Source: Viridilinea sp964592425
Lineage (GTDB): Bacteria > Chloroflexota > Chloroflexia > Chloroflexales > Chloroflexaceae
NCBI GenBank assembly: GCA_964592425.1
Contig: CAZQCG010000004.1
Span: 1 to 64,000 of the forward strand
Length of the DNA: 64,000 nucleotides
Direction: 5' to 3'
The notes beneath the pieces are model-generated. The model was not told the origin of the DNA. It worked only from the letters and a program-made list of their open reading frames with translations, and did not search any database. Below, piece after piece: positions 6,940 to 16,222 of this stretch. Made by a program: the position numbers and the translations under genes. The stretch's first letter is position 1, and every line of letters begins with the position of its first letter.

Positions 6940-8646
6940 TCAGGCCCGCCGGAAATCCTTCACCTTGAGCTGGAGACGGCGCTCGCCGTTCCACTGGTCT
7001 TCGCTAAAGGTGTAGGCAACATCGATGCGCGGGTGGCGGCGCAAGGGCTCAGCCAGGTGGCCAAGGCGGAAGGCAATGGCCTCGAAGGTGCTACCGCCAT
7101 TACGGTGCAACAACAGGCGCAAGTGTTGCCCATCAGGGCCACGCTGGCGGGCATCGAGCACTTCGACCGCCGGGCTCATCAAGGTCGGCGCAGGGTTGGC
7201 CTGGCCAAAGGGTTCGAGCCGGCTCAACTCGGCGCTGAGATCCCAGCCCAGATCGTTCAGGTCAACCTGGGCATCAATGACCAGGCGTGGCTGGAGCAGA
7301 TTTTGATCAAGGCGCTGGGCGGCAAAAACGAGCAGGCGCTGCTCCAGTTCGCCAATCCGCTCGCTGGCGATGGTGAAGCCCGCGGCAGCAGCGTGGCCCC
7401 CAAAGCGCACAAAGAGGTCGTGACAAGAACCAAGGGCCTCGATCATGCTGAAGCCAGAGACAGAGCGGGCCGAACCACGCGAGTATTCCAGACCACGCTC
7501 AATCATCAGGACAGGACGGCTCCACTCCTCGGCCAGACGCCCGGCCACCAGCCCCACCACGCCTGCGGGGAATTTCTCGTCGGCGAGCACCACAATCGGG
7601 CGATCCTGCACGCCTGAACGCTCGGCAAGGCTACGGGCATCGGCATGCACCCGCCGGGTCAACTCCTGGCGCTCGCGGTTAGCCTGGTTGAGCTGGCCGG
7701 CAATCGCCGCCGCCTCGTCGCTGGTCTCGGCCAACAAGAGCTGGTAGGCCAGGCGCGCATCGTCAAGCCGGCCGGCAGCGTTGAGCCGCGGGGCCAGGGC
7801 AAAGGCAATGTCGGTCGAGGTGATCTGACCGTAGGCCAGGCCAGTCACATCGATCAGCGCCCGCAGCCCGGGGCGCGTGGTGCTATTGATCGCCTCAAGC
7901 CCAGCCTTAACCAGCACCCGATTCTCGCCGGTGAGCGGCCCCATGTCGGCGACCGTCCCCAGGGCCACCACATCAAGCAGGTCACGCCCGCGCAGGGCAC
8001 CGGGCTTAAGGCCCTGGCGCCAGAGGGCCTGCACCAGCTTGTAGGCGATGCCGACGCCGACGAGATGCTTGTAGGGGTAGGCACAGCCGGGCTGGCGTGG
8101 GTTGATCACCGCCAGAGCAGCCGGCAACTCCTCAGGCGGCTGGTGGTGGTCGGTGACAATCACCTCCAGCCCGATCCTGGTGGCCTCGGCGACTTCGACG
8201 AGGTTGCTGATGCCGCAATCGACCGTGATCAGCAGACGCACGCCCTCTTCGGCCAAGTGAGCCACGGCCTGGGAGTTGAGGCCATAGCCCTCACGGGTAC
8301 GATGGGGAATATAGGGGCGGATCTGGCCACCCATCGCCTTGATCGCCTGCACCAGCAGGGTCACGGCGGTCACCCCATCGGTATCAAAATCACCATAGAC
8401 CGCCATCGGCTCGCCACGGGAGATAGCCGTGCTGATGCGGGCCACGGCCTCGGTCATGCCGCGCAAGAGCAGCGGATCGTGCAGGCCGTTACGCAGATCG
8501 GGTTTAAGAAAAGTATCAAGGGCGGCGGGATCTTGCTGTTCACGCTGGTAGAGCAGATTGGACAGCAGGGGACTCAAGCCGGTGGTGCGCACAAAACTCT
8601 CGGGGGCGGGCGGGAGCAGATCCCAACGCTTACGAAGTGCCGACAT
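6940..8646 (-). CDS. recJ: Single-stranded-DNA exonuclease RecJ
   Basis: 5'-3' ssDNA exonuclease of the DHH phosphoesterase superfamily, used in recombination and mismatch repair. Visible motifs are VYGDFDTDGVTAV (motif I, with DFDTDG replacing the usual DYDxDG), LLITVDCGISN (motif II), VTDHHQPPEELP (the DHH triad) and FGGHAAAAGFTI (DHHA1). A C-terminal OB-fold region is present (about 460-565). The 568-residue length is typical. The ATG at 8646 gives the usual start close to the conserved core; an upstream in-frame ATG at 8700 would add 18 residues overlapping a TATAAT promoter at 8699-8704. Confidence 0.92.
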   Translation of the reverse strand: MSALRKRWDLLPPAPESFVRTTGLSPLLSNLLYQREQQDPAALDTFLKPDLRNGLHDPLLLRGMTEAVARISTAISRGEPMAVYGDFDTDGVTAVTLLVQAIKAMGGQIRPYIPHRTREGYGLNSQAVAHLAEEGVRLLITVDCGISNLVEVAEATRIGLEVIVTDHHQPPEELPAALAVINPRQPGCAYPYKHLVGVGIAYKLVQALWRQGLKPGALRGRDLLDVVALGTVADMGPLTGENRVLVKAGLEAINSTTRPGLRALIDVTGLAYGQITSTDIAFALAPRLNAAGRLDDARLAYQLLLAETSDEAAAIAGQLNQANRERQELTRRVHADARSLAERSGVQDRPIVVLADEKFPAGVVGLVAGRLAEEWSRPVLMIERGLEYSRGSARSVSGFSMIEALGSCHDLFVRFGGHAAAAGFTIASERIGELEQRLLVFAAQRLDQNLLQPRLVIDAQVDLNDLGWDLSAELSRLEPFGQANPAPTLMSPAVEVLDARQRGPDGQHLRLLLHRNGGSTFEAIAFRLGHLAEPLRRHPRIDVAYTFSEDQWNGERRLQLKVKDFRRA

Positions 8647-8773
8647 GGGAGATCTTCCAGTAGCTGCGACGGGCGCAGGACGAGGATGTAGTAAGCGCAT
8701 TATAACGCGCTACGGCAAGCAACGATACGCACTCTCTGTACCGCACTTGCGGCGCGGGAGGTACGCCAGTCGC

Positions 8774-9988
8774 CTATTTGATGCCCGTTGTGGCAACCCC
8801 TTCGACAAAATAGCGCTGGGCCAGCACAAAGATCAGCAAAGGCACGGCGACAGCAATGGTTGTGCCAGCCATCACCAGGGCCGGACTGTCTGCGGCGCGC
8901 CCTTGCAACACCATCAGCGAGAGGGTAAGCACCTGATTATCGTAATTGCCCGTATTGATCACAATCAGCGGCCAGACAAAAGAGTTCCAGGCGTAGAGGA
9001 AGGTGAAGGTGGCCTGGGTAGCGATGGCCGGCCCGGCCAGGGGCACAAAGATCTGCCAGAGGATGCGCAGACGTGAAGCGCCGTCCATCAGCGCAGCCTC
9101 CTCCAGATCTTTGGGGATGCTGAGAAAGAACTGGCGCATCAGAAACGTGCCGTAGGCCGTGAAGATCCAGGGCAGAATGAGCGCAGCGATGCGGTCAACC
9201 CAGCCGACAATCACCATCAACTGGTACATCGGGATGATCAAGACCACAAAGGGGATCATAATCGTCCCCAGGTAGAGCAGGAAGAGCCCGTCGCGCCCGG
9301 GAAAACGCAGGCGGGCAAAGGCATAGCCACCAAGCACCGAGGTGATCACCTGGCCAACCACGACCAGGATGGTGACCAGCATCGTATTGGTCAGGCTGCG
9401 GTCGAGGCTCTGCAATTCGAGCACGCGCCGGTAGTTCTCGGTGGTGAAGCTGACCTGCTCGACCGGGTTGACTTCACTCATACTACGCTCAGTCGTGCGG
9501 GTGGGATCATTCGGGTCGGCGAAGAGACCCTTATTGCCCCGGCTCAACTCATAGACACGCAGCACCTGGCCCTCAACTTCGATCTCCCAGAGCTTGCGTT
9601 CAACCCCATCGATGATCGCGGTCGCCTGGGCGGCAAAACCACCTACCGGGCGCACCTCACGCGGGACACGCTCGAAGGTGCGGGCGGGATCAGCAACGTC
9701 CGCCACCAGCACCACCGGCGAGCCTTTGTCAATCAGGGCCAACTGCTGCATGCGCCCGTCAAGCTCAACTCGATAGAGTGGGAAGGGCTGCCCATCGATC
9801 AGCGCCGTCTCGGCGGCAAAAGGCAGCAGACGCGGCGGCGAGCGAAAGACATCACCTGGCTGCTTGAACGAGGTGAAGAACATGAAGAGGAAGGGAAAGA
9901 GGATCAACAGACCGAAGATGCTGAGCACGCCGTAGGCACCTACGTAGGTGAGCAGGCGCTGCGTACGGTACGACTGGCTGCGTTTCAT
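8774..9988 (-). CDS. Sugar-type ABC transporter permease (MalG-like) with long periplasmic insert
   Basis: Inner-membrane permease of a carbohydrate-uptake ABC transporter. The C-terminal half (about 195-404) holds the expected membrane segments and the EAA loop (EEAALMDGASRLRILWQIFVPL) that contacts the ATPase. The N-terminal membrane segment (about 14-38) is separated from the rest by some 150 mostly hydrophilic residues, making the protein 404 residues instead of the usual 270-300. The insert should lie outside the membrane. It follows the MalF-like gene by 17 bp in the same operon. No ATPase gene is adjacent, so a shared ATPase elsewhere is inferred. Confidence 0.88.
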   Translation of the reverse strand: MKRSQSYRTQRLLTYVGAYGVLSIFGLLILFPFLFMFFTSFKQPGDVFRSPPRLLPFAAETALIDGQPFPLYRVELDGRMQQLALIDKGSPVVLVADVADPARTFERVPREVRPVGGFAAQATAIIDGVERKLWEIEVEGQVLRVYELSRGNKGLFADPNDPTRTTERSMSEVNPVEQVSFTTENYRRVLELQSLDRSLTNTMLVTILVVVGQVITSVLGGYAFARLRFPGRDGLFLLYLGTIMIPFVVLIIPMYQLMVIVGWVDRIAALILPWIFTAYGTFLMRQFFLSIPKDLEEAALMDGASRLRILWQIFVPLAGPAIATQATFTFLYAWNSFVWPLIVINTGNYDNQVLTLSLMVLQGRAADSPALVMAGTTIAVAVPLLIFVLAQRYFVEGVATTGIK

Positions 9989-10005
9989 AGATCAACCTGC
10001 TGGGC

Positions 10006-11664
10006 CTACATATCACCGTAGCGGCGCTGCAGGCGGAATTGCACCAGCGTGACGGCAAAGATGAAGAGGAAGAGCACCCAGGCTACAGCGGCGGCATAGC
10101 CCTGGTTAAAGCTACGAAAGCCCTGCTGGTAAAGATAGAGCACCGCCGTCATCGTCGCATTATTCGGCCCGCCGCCGGGGGGCGGAGTCATCACAAAGGG
10201 CTCGCTGAAGACCTGGAGCGTGGTAATCAGGGTTGTCGTAACAACGAAGAAGCTAGTCGGGGCGAGCAAGGGCAGGGTCATGTAGCGAAAGCGCTGCCAG
10301 GTGGAAGCGCCGTCGATCGTTGCCGCCTCATAGACTTCGGCGGGAATACCCTGAAGCCCGGCGAGGAAGAGGATGGTATTGAAGCCAAGCAGTTGCCAGG
10401 CCGCCATAATGATGATCGAGGCCAGGGCCGTCTGCTGGCTGGCCAGCCAGGGGATCGCCACCGGGGTGATCGCGACACCGGGGAGCCAGTTCAAGACGCC
10501 AATCACCTGATTGAGGCCATAATTGAGAAAGCCGATATTGGAGTTGTAGAGCCATTTCCAGATCACTGCCACGCCAACGACGCCAGCAATGCTGGGGATG
10601 AAGTAGAGGGCACGAAAGACCGGCATACCGGGGATCTTGCTGTTGAGAATATTGGCCACCAGCAGGGCGGGCAAGACACTCAGCAGCGTGACCCAGAAGC
10701 AGAAGAGAACCGTATTCCAGAGGGCGATCCAGAAGACCCGGTCGCGTGCGCCAAGCACAAAGTCACCGATACGAGCCAATTCCAGGTAACCACGGCTGAG
10801 CAACTCGGTGGCGGGCTGGTCAGGCCGAGTCAGAGTAACCAGCTGCAGGCTAAAGATCTCGACATAATTGCGCAGGCCGATGAAGCTGGCGGTGAAGGAG
10901 TCCGAATCGGTGAAGCTAAGCCAGAGCGAGAAGAGCAGCGGCCCGGTGAAGAAGAGCAGAAAGCCGATCAGGTTGGGGGCGATAAACATGTACCCACTGA
11001 TCGCCTCGGCGTCACGCTCACCGGCACCAAAGGCCCATGCGCCTGCCGGACGCCAGAGCAGCCAGAAGGCGGTAGCAAAGAGCAGGCTAGCCACCAACAA
11101 GGCCAATGCCAGAGGATTGGCCAGGCCGCCGAGCAGCGCCACAAAGCCCTGGAGCAAGCCCATCGTCAGCAGCAGCAGGCCAGCCGTCGCAGCCATAATC
11201 AGGTTGCCGGCACGGTGCAGGGCAGCCTGGGTTGCCGGTGCGTGGGCATAACGATCACCAAGTGAGCCGACGAGGAAGCCGATCAGCACGCCGACGAGCA
11301 GCCAGGCGCGCTGGTAGAAACGCTCGGCGACCTGGTCGAGGCCGATATAGAGGCCCAGCAGACCCAGCAGGCTGAGCAGCGAGCCGATAGCGAGCAGATA
11401 ATTGAGCAGCATGCTGAGCATGCGCCCGCGCCGATCACGTCGCAGTAACAGCAGGGCGGCCCCCAGGCTGGTCAACGCGCCGACGAAGAAGGCCCCAACC
11501 GCGACGAGGCGCAGCCCGTCACGCTGAACCCACTCTACCTGTAGGAGGGCCACGCCAGCCCAGCCCAGGCCAAGGGCCAGCAGAAGCTGCCAGGCCGCAG
11601 CCAGGCGCATCAGGCGGAGCACAGCGGCTGGAATGCTTGGCGAGGGTGCCGTCGTGGTAGCCAT
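10006..11664 (-). CDS. Sugar-type ABC transporter permease (MalF-like), extended N-terminus
   Basis: The 552-residue protein has an N-terminal block of about five hydrophobic segments (20-230) that is not part of the standard permease. A typical MalF/UgpA-type permease core follows (about 240-550), beginning SGYMFIAPNLIGFLLFF and containing the EAA loop YEAATIDGASTWQRFRYMTLP. It partners the MalG-like permease downstream. ATG 11664 is selected because AGAGGAA lies 6 nt upstream; an in-frame start at 11721 would run through the intergenic hairpin. The extra membrane block could modulate or anchor the complex, but its role is unknown. Confidence 0.87.
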   Translation of the reverse strand: MATTTAPSPSIPAAVLRLMRLAAAWQLLLALGLGWAGVALLQVEWVQRDGLRLVAVGAFFVGALTSLGAALLLLRRDRRGRMLSMLLNYLLAIGSLLSLLGLLGLYIGLDQVAERFYQRAWLLVGVLIGFLVGSLGDRYAHAPATQAALHRAGNLIMAATAGLLLLTMGLLQGFVALLGGLANPLALALLVASLLFATAFWLLWRPAGAWAFGAGERDAEAISGYMFIAPNLIGFLLFFTGPLLFSLWLSFTDSDSFTASFIGLRNYVEIFSLQLVTLTRPDQPATELLSRGYLELARIGDFVLGARDRVFWIALWNTVLFCFWVTLLSVLPALLVANILNSKIPGMPVFRALYFIPSIAGVVGVAVIWKWLYNSNIGFLNYGLNQVIGVLNWLPGVAITPVAIPWLASQQTALASIIIMAAWQLLGFNTILFLAGLQGIPAEVYEAATIDGASTWQRFRYMTLPLLAPTSFFVVTTTLITTLQVFSEPFVMTPPPGGGPNNATMTAVLYLYQQGFRSFNQGYAAAVAWVLFLFIFAVTLVQFRLQRRYGDM

Positions 11665-11688
11665 AAGGCGTTCCTCTGGGGATCTGGT

Positions 11689-11723
11689 GGGTGAGGGGAG
11701 GTCTGAAGGTCCTCCCCTCACCC
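11689..11723 (-). terminator. Intercistronic hairpin between binding-protein and permease genes
   Basis: Perfect 13-bp arms at 11689-11701 and 11711-11723 surround a 9-nt loop. Placed after the binding-protein gene and before the permeases, it probably attenuates transcription or stabilises the upstream mRNA. That would give an excess of binding protein, as in many sugar ABC operons. Confidence 0.6.
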
Positions 11724-11776
11724 ATCACACAGATGCGGTGGCTTTCACGAGCCAGCGCGCTGAGGCATAAGCGGAC

Positions 11777-13213
11777 TCACTCAAAGGCCTGGTTGGCCTC
11801 AGTGCAAACATTGGCGCGGTACTCTTCGATGGTCTGATCGCCGGTGAGTACGGCGGTCATCCGTGCGCCCATAGCGGTATCAAACTCGGGCCAGGAGCCG
11901 GCCCAGAGGGGGCCTTCAACGGCTGGGTCGTTAGCCAGACCATTGATAAAAGCCTGGTTGTTGGCCGGGGGAGTGAAGCCAAGGAAGGCCGCGATTGCCT
12001 CATCGGAGACCCGTGAGGGCACGTTGGCCCCCAACGCGGCGATCTGGCCCTGTACATCAGCGCGGGTCAGGGCCTGGATCAACTGCCACGCGGCTTCAGG
12101 ATTGGGCGTATTGGCATTGACCACATAGGCGCCCCAGAAGAGCCAGCTGCGGCCACCGGCGGGGCCGGCAGGCACGTCAACCACGTCCCAGTCGAAGGTG
12201 GCATTGGTGCGGGTGCCAGGGGTCGCCCAGCGCCCGTTGAGGAACATACCCACGTTGCCGGCCAGGAAGGGCGGCTCGCTGTCTTCGCCGTAGGGTACGG
12301 CAACCTTGAGCTCGTTATAGAGCCGTGAGGCAAACTCCATCCCGGCAATTGCCTCATCAGTATCGAGCGCACAGGCGGTGCGATCTTCATTGAAGAAACT
12401 GCCGCCAGCCGAGTTGACGAAGAGGCCTGGATTGGCCCACCAGGCATTCATACCAAAGCCCTTCACGTCACCGCCGAGGTTGTTGACCGCGACCGCTGTC
12501 TCGACAAAGGCATCCCAATCCCACTCACCGGCAGCAGCCAGCTCACGCGGATCGGGGGCCCCGGACTGCTCGATCAGGTCATTGTTGATATAGAGGGCGA
12601 AGGTCGAGACATCGCGGGGCAGGCCCCAGAGCACCTCACCATTACTGCCGTTCTCAGGATTGAAGGTGAGGTGGAACATCGGCCCTGCATAGAAATCGGC
12701 ATCGTTATAGTCGGGGGTTGCGGCCGCCAGCTCACGCAGGTCGAGGATCAGGCCACGGGTGGCAAAGTCGGCCACATCGGTGCCGGGGATCCAGAAGACA
12801 TCGGGGGCGGTACCGGCAGCCAACTCGGTGCGCAGCACATCCTGATATGAGGCACTCTCCGAGCCACCGGGCTCATAGCTCAGGCTGATGCCCTCCAGCT
12901 CAGTATCAAGCTGATCGGAGATCGCCTGATAAACATCGATCTCGGCCTGGTTATCGGGGCGGGTGCGCCAGCGGAGGGTGAGCCCCTCGGCGGCAGGGGC
13001 CTCGGTCGCCGTCGCCGCCTCGGTTGGTGCGGGGGCTTCGGTGGCCATTGCGGGGGCTTCGGTGGCCATTGCGGGGGCTTCGGTGGCCATTGCGGGGGCT
13101 TCGGTGGCCGCTGCGGGAGCCTCGGTCGGTGTCGCTGCGGGGGTGCCGCCACAGGCGGCCAGGGCCAGAGTCAGGATCGCCAACAGGCTGATCCAAGAGA
13201 GTCTGCGCTGCAT
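11777..13213 (-). CDS. Extracellular sugar-binding lipoprotein (family 1)
   Basis: Substrate-binding component of the adjacent ABC importer. Residues 1-20 form a lipoprotein signal with the lipobox LALAAC, followed by a repetitive Ala/Thr/Glu/Pro linker (about 22-75) and a family-1 solute-binding domain (about 76-478). Features include DVFWIPGTDVADFATRG, VAYLNDDL-type positions and GNVGMFLNGRWATPG. The ligand is probably an oligosaccharide, judged by family only. An AAGGAAG ribosome-binding site precedes the ATG at 13213. The gene is first in the operon; a promoter should lie in 13214-13300 on the minus strand. Confidence 0.9.
   Translation of the reverse strand: MQRRLSWISLLAILTLALAACGGTPAATPTEAPAAATEAPAMATEAPAMATEAPAMATEAPAPTEAATATEAPAAEGLTLRWRTRPDNQAEIDVYQAISDQLDTELEGISLSYEPGGSESASYQDVLRTELAAGTAPDVFWIPGTDVADFATRGLILDLRELAAATPDYNDADFYAGPMFHLTFNPENGSNGEVLWGLPRDVSTFALYINNDLIEQSGAPDPRELAAAGEWDWDAFVETAVAVNNLGGDVKGFGMNAWWANPGLFVNSAGGSFFNEDRTACALDTDEAIAGMEFASRLYNELKVAVPYGEDSEPPFLAGNVGMFLNGRWATPGTRTNATFDWDVVDVPAGPAGGRSWLFWGAYVVNANTPNPEAAWQLIQALTRADVQGQIAALGANVPSRVSDEAIAAFLGFTPPANNQAFINGLANDPAVEGPLWAGSWPEFDTAMGARMTAVLTGDQTIEEYRANVCTEANQAFE
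13029..13112 (-). repeat. 21-bp tandem repeat in the binding-protein linker
   Basis: Three perfect copies and one diverged copy of a 21-bp unit (first copy 13029-13049) encode repeats of the heptapeptide ATEAPAM in the tether between lipid anchor and binding domain. Copy-number change would alter tether length without shifting the frame. Confidence 0.8.
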
Positions 13214-13893
13214 TGCGCTCTTCCTTTCGTATCACGGTTGATCGCAAATCCGGTTCGATCATCTGATGAAAGTTATCGTGGTATTGCGCTTGATCGCGTG
13301 GCGAGCGCCTTCAATTCGCCCGCATCCTCCTCTCTGGCAAGCAACACCACAGTGGCCAGCCTGCACAACGAGCAGGGGCAGAAGAAGGGAGGCCGGGGAT
13401 GACGGGATGCTGCAGGTTGCCACGAGGGCCCAACGGGCCGAGCAAGCTATGGCTTAGCACACGCGCAAGATCAGCGTACCAGACCGAGGGCGGCACACAC
13501 GGTTGGTTGAGCAGCCTGGCAACAGTCGTGGGCAGATGCAACCCAAACCACACTCGCAGCGTGATCGAAGCCATAGACCTACCCATCATTGGGTGTGCCC
13601 ATCATCGGGCAGGCGGCCTTGCAGGCCCAAGTATCGCATGCACCGTACGGATCGTCAAGGTGAAGCAGATCAGAGCCAGGGCTGATGCAAAGTCGCCTCA
13701 GGCAATCGCACACGGATACCGCAGATGGAACAGATTCGCGCTGCGCTGCCGCAAAAAGCTCCGCGTCAATCCGTCAGATCAGCGCGATCCGCGTTCTCGT
13801 TCGGACTTTGCATCAGCCCTGAGATCAGAGCAACAGCCCATGCTATAATAGCCCCGCCCCATTCACGGCTGAATCCTCAAACAGAGTTGCAGT
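13214..13893. other. 680-bp gene-free stretch with long inverted repeat
   Basis: No convincing gene is present; the ORFs here are Arg/Cys/Pro-rich in an unnatural way. An 18-bp sequence at 13677-13694 recurs inverted at 13804-13821, with phrases such as CCGCGTCAATCCGT between, resembling a widespread class of non-coding dispersed repeats. TATAAT at 13844-13849 is the likely -10 of the following EVE-domain gene. The left end should hold the promoter for the minus-strand ABC operon. Confidence 0.5.
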
Positions 13894-14307
13894 ATGGGCA
13901 CTGATCATTTCTGGCTGCTCAAGACTGAGCCTACCTCCTACAGCTATGCTGATCTGCAACACGACGGCGTCACCATGTGGGACGGAGTCGCCAATACGGT
14001 TGCCCTGAAGCATATGCGGGCGATGGAGGTAGGTGATCTGGCTCTGATCTACCATACCGGTGACGAGCGCCGGGTGGTGGGGATAGCCGAGGTGATCCGG
14101 GCTGCCTATGCCGACCCCCAGGCTAGCGACCCACGCATGCTGGTGATCGATCTTCGTGTTGTGGGGCCGCTCGCGGCCCCGGTGAGCCTGGCATCAATCA
14201 AGGCCGACCCCTTCTTTAGCGACTTCGCCCTGGTACGCCAGGGGCGCCTCTCAGTGGTGCCGGTCACGGCGGCCCAGTGGGAACGCCTGCTGGCGCTGGC
14301 CTCATAG
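13894..14307 (+). CDS. EVE-domain protein
   Basis: A single EVE domain fills the 137-residue protein, from HFWLLKTEPTSYSYADL (hallmark N-terminus with the KTEP motif) through WDGVANTVALKHMRAM to GDLALIYHTGDERRVVGIAEV. EVE domains belong to the PUA-like fold and bind modified bases in nucleic acids; the exact target here is unknown. TATAAT at 13844-13849 gives it its own promoter. It lies 26 bp before a two-component operon, which may be read through. The assignment to the family is firm. Confidence 0.9.
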   Translation: MGTDHFWLLKTEPTSYSYADLQHDGVTMWDGVANTVALKHMRAMEVGDLALIYHTGDERRVVGIAEVIRAAYADPQASDPRMLVIDLRVVGPLAAPVSLASIKADPFFSDFALVRQGRLSVVPVTAAQWERLLALAS

Positions 14308-14333
14308 TGAACTGGGCGAAATGAGGTGCTGCG

Positions 14334-15038
14334 ATGGATGCAGCCACGATTCTGGTCGTTGACGACGAGCAGCCGATTGTTGACCTGGTGGCGAGCTATC
14401 TCTCCGCCGAGGGTTTTGTTGTCCACCGCGCCTTTGATGGCCCTGCCGCCCTGGCCCTGGCGCGCACCGTTCGCCCTGACCTGGTCATCCTTGATGTGAT
14501 GCTGCCAGGCATTGATGGGGTTGAGGTCTGCCGGCGGTTGCACCAGGAGACGGCGGTCTATGTGCTGATGCTTACGGCGCGTACCGACGAAGTGGATAAG
14601 TTGATCGGGCTTTCGGTAGGGGCCGACGATTATCTGACCAAGCCCTTTAGCCCGCGCGAGCTGGTGGCCCGGGTCAAGGCGATCTTGCGCCGCTCACGAA
14701 CGCTGGTTGAGAAGACGCCGGAGCGCCCGGTGTTGCAACTCGGGACGCTCAGCATTGATCCTGAGCGGCGCGAGGTGAAACGCTACGGTGGTGTGATCGA
14801 GCTCACGCCGCGTGAATTTGACCTGCTCTACGCGATGGCAAGCTACCCTGGGCGGGTCTTCACCCGCGACGAACTGCTCGAGCGCGTCTGGGGGGCCGAT
14901 TTTTCAGGCATCGACCGGGTCGTCGATGTGCATATTGGCACCCTGCGCCGCAAGCTCGAAGAGAATGGCTCGGTCGATCTGCCCCTCGTGCAGACGGTGC
15001 GTGGAGTGGGTTATAAGTTTGTCGGTGGCCAGCGATGA
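14334..15038 (+). CDS. OmpR/PhoB-type response regulator
   Basis: Two-domain DNA-binding regulator of 234 residues. The receiver domain (1-120) has the acidic pocket D10/D11, phospho-acceptor D54 in VILDVMLPG, T81 and K103 in YLTKPF. The OmpR winged helix (about 135-232) has LTPREFDLLYAMA and the terminal TVRGVGYKF. The start is followed directly by the receiver core. The stop overlaps the histidine kinase start by 4 bp (ATGA), indicating translational coupling with its cognate sensor. The downstream symporter is the likely regulated function. Confidence 0.93.
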   Translation: MDAATILVVDDEQPIVDLVASYLSAEGFVVHRAFDGPAALALARTVRPDLVILDVMLPGIDGVEVCRRLHQETAVYVLMLTARTDEVDKLIGLSVGADDYLTKPFSPRELVARVKAILRRSRTLVEKTPERPVLQLGTLSIDPERREVKRYGGVIELTPREFDLLYAMASYPGRVFTRDELLERVWGADFSGIDRVVDVHIGTLRRKLEENGSVDLPLVQTVRGVGYKFVGGQR

Positions 15039-16222
15039 GGTGGTACCGCGAACTGCGCTGGAAACTCTTCTTCTCGCACCTGATCATCGTGGTGATCGCC
15101 GACGTAGTATTGCTGGCAACGGCCTGGTTCCTCGCCCGCCTGGGGCTGGTTGATAGCGCGCCTCTGACAATGGGTGCCGCCGCCGCCGAGACCGGCTTGC
15201 TCAGCCCGAACACCGTGGGCAGCGTCGAGACGCCCCTGCTGAACCAGTTTCAGGCAGTTGTGCAACAGGCCCTGCTGGTAAGCGGCTTTGCGGCCCTGGC
15301 AGCGGCAGTAGTGGTAAGCCTGTTTGTTTCACGACGGATCGTCGAACCACTTGATACACTCTCGCTGGTCAGCCGGCGTCTGGCCGAGGGCTTCTACCGC
15401 GAGCGTACGCGCATCTCCAGTGATGATGAGATCGCCCAACTCTCGCAGAGTGTCAACCAGCTTGCCGATGCGCTCGAACAGACCGAGCGGCGGCGCCTGG
15501 CCCTGCTGGCCGATGTGACCCACGAGCTGCGCACGCCCCTGGCGACCATCGGTGGCTATATGGAGGGCCTGCTCGACGGGGTGATCAAGCCGAGCACGCA
15601 GACCTTCAGCCTGATCTTGCACGAGAGTAACCGCCTGCAGCGCTTGATCGAAGATCTTGAACTACTCTCGCGGGTTGAAGCGGGCCAACTGCCGGTGGTG
15701 GCACGGCGGTTTGCGATTGAGCAGACCCTGGAGGATGTGGCAGCCCGCTTTGAGCCGATCTTCAGCTCGAGCCAGATCGAACTGGAACTGCTGGTCGAAG
15801 CCGACCTGCCCGCAGTCTGGGCCGATCCCGACCGGATCAACCAGGTCTTGATCAACATCCTCTCCAACGCAGTACGCTATACCCCCGCAGAGGGCCGGGT
15901 GACGCTCGGCGCGGTTGCGGTCGAGCAGGTGGTGCGGGTGTGGGTGCGCGACACGGGGGTCGGCCTCAGCGCCGAGCACCTGCCCCACGTCTTCGAGCGT
16001 TTCTATCGGGTCGATAAATCACGCGCCCGGCAGAGCGGCGGCAGTGGCATCGGCCTGGCAATTGCGCGCCACCTTGTCTATGCCCAGGGCGGCGAGATCT
16101 GGGCCGAAAGCGACGGCCCCGGACACGGCACCTGCTTCAGCTTCAGCGTACCCCTGGCCCCAACTCTGCTCGATCTAGCTACAGCGCCCGAGACACCGCT
16201 TGAAGTGGTCGAGGCCGCATGA
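15035..16222 (+). CDS. Membrane sensor histidine kinase
   Basis: The 395-residue kinase has two membrane segments (about 11-35 and 78-99) around a short 40-residue external loop, a HAMP linker (about 100-152), a HisKA domain with the phospho-acceptor H163 in LADVTHELRTPLATI, and an HATPase domain (about 255-380) with the N box (INILSNAVRYTP), DTGVGLSAE and GGSGIGLAIAR. All catalytic motifs appear intact. It overlaps the response regulator by 4 bp at its start and the symporter by 4 bp at its end, so the three are one translational unit. The short sensor loop suggests signalling from the membrane or the symporter itself. Confidence 0.92.
   Translation: MRWYRELRWKLFFSHLIIVVIADVVLLATAWFLARLGLVDSAPLTMGAAAAETGLLSPNTVGSVETPLLNQFQAVVQQALLVSGFAALAAAVVVSLFVSRRIVEPLDTLSLVSRRLAEGFYRERTRISSDDEIAQLSQSVNQLADALEQTERRRLALLADVTHELRTPLATIGGYMEGLLDGVIKPSTQTFSLILHESNRLQRLIEDLELLSRVEAGQLPVVARRFAIEQTLEDVAARFEPIFSSSQIELELLVEADLPAVWADPDRINQVLINILSNAVRYTPAEGRVTLGAVAVEQVVRVWVRDTGVGLSAEHLPHVFERFYRVDKSRARQSGGSGIGLAIARHLVYAQGGEIWAESDGPGHGTCFSFSVPLAPTLLDLATAPETPLEVVEAA

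Noticed and set aside
13399..13848. 149-aa plus-strand ORF
   Set aside because: The composition is Arg/Cys-rich and irregular, it has no ribosome-binding site, and it spans an inverted repeat and the EVE promoter.
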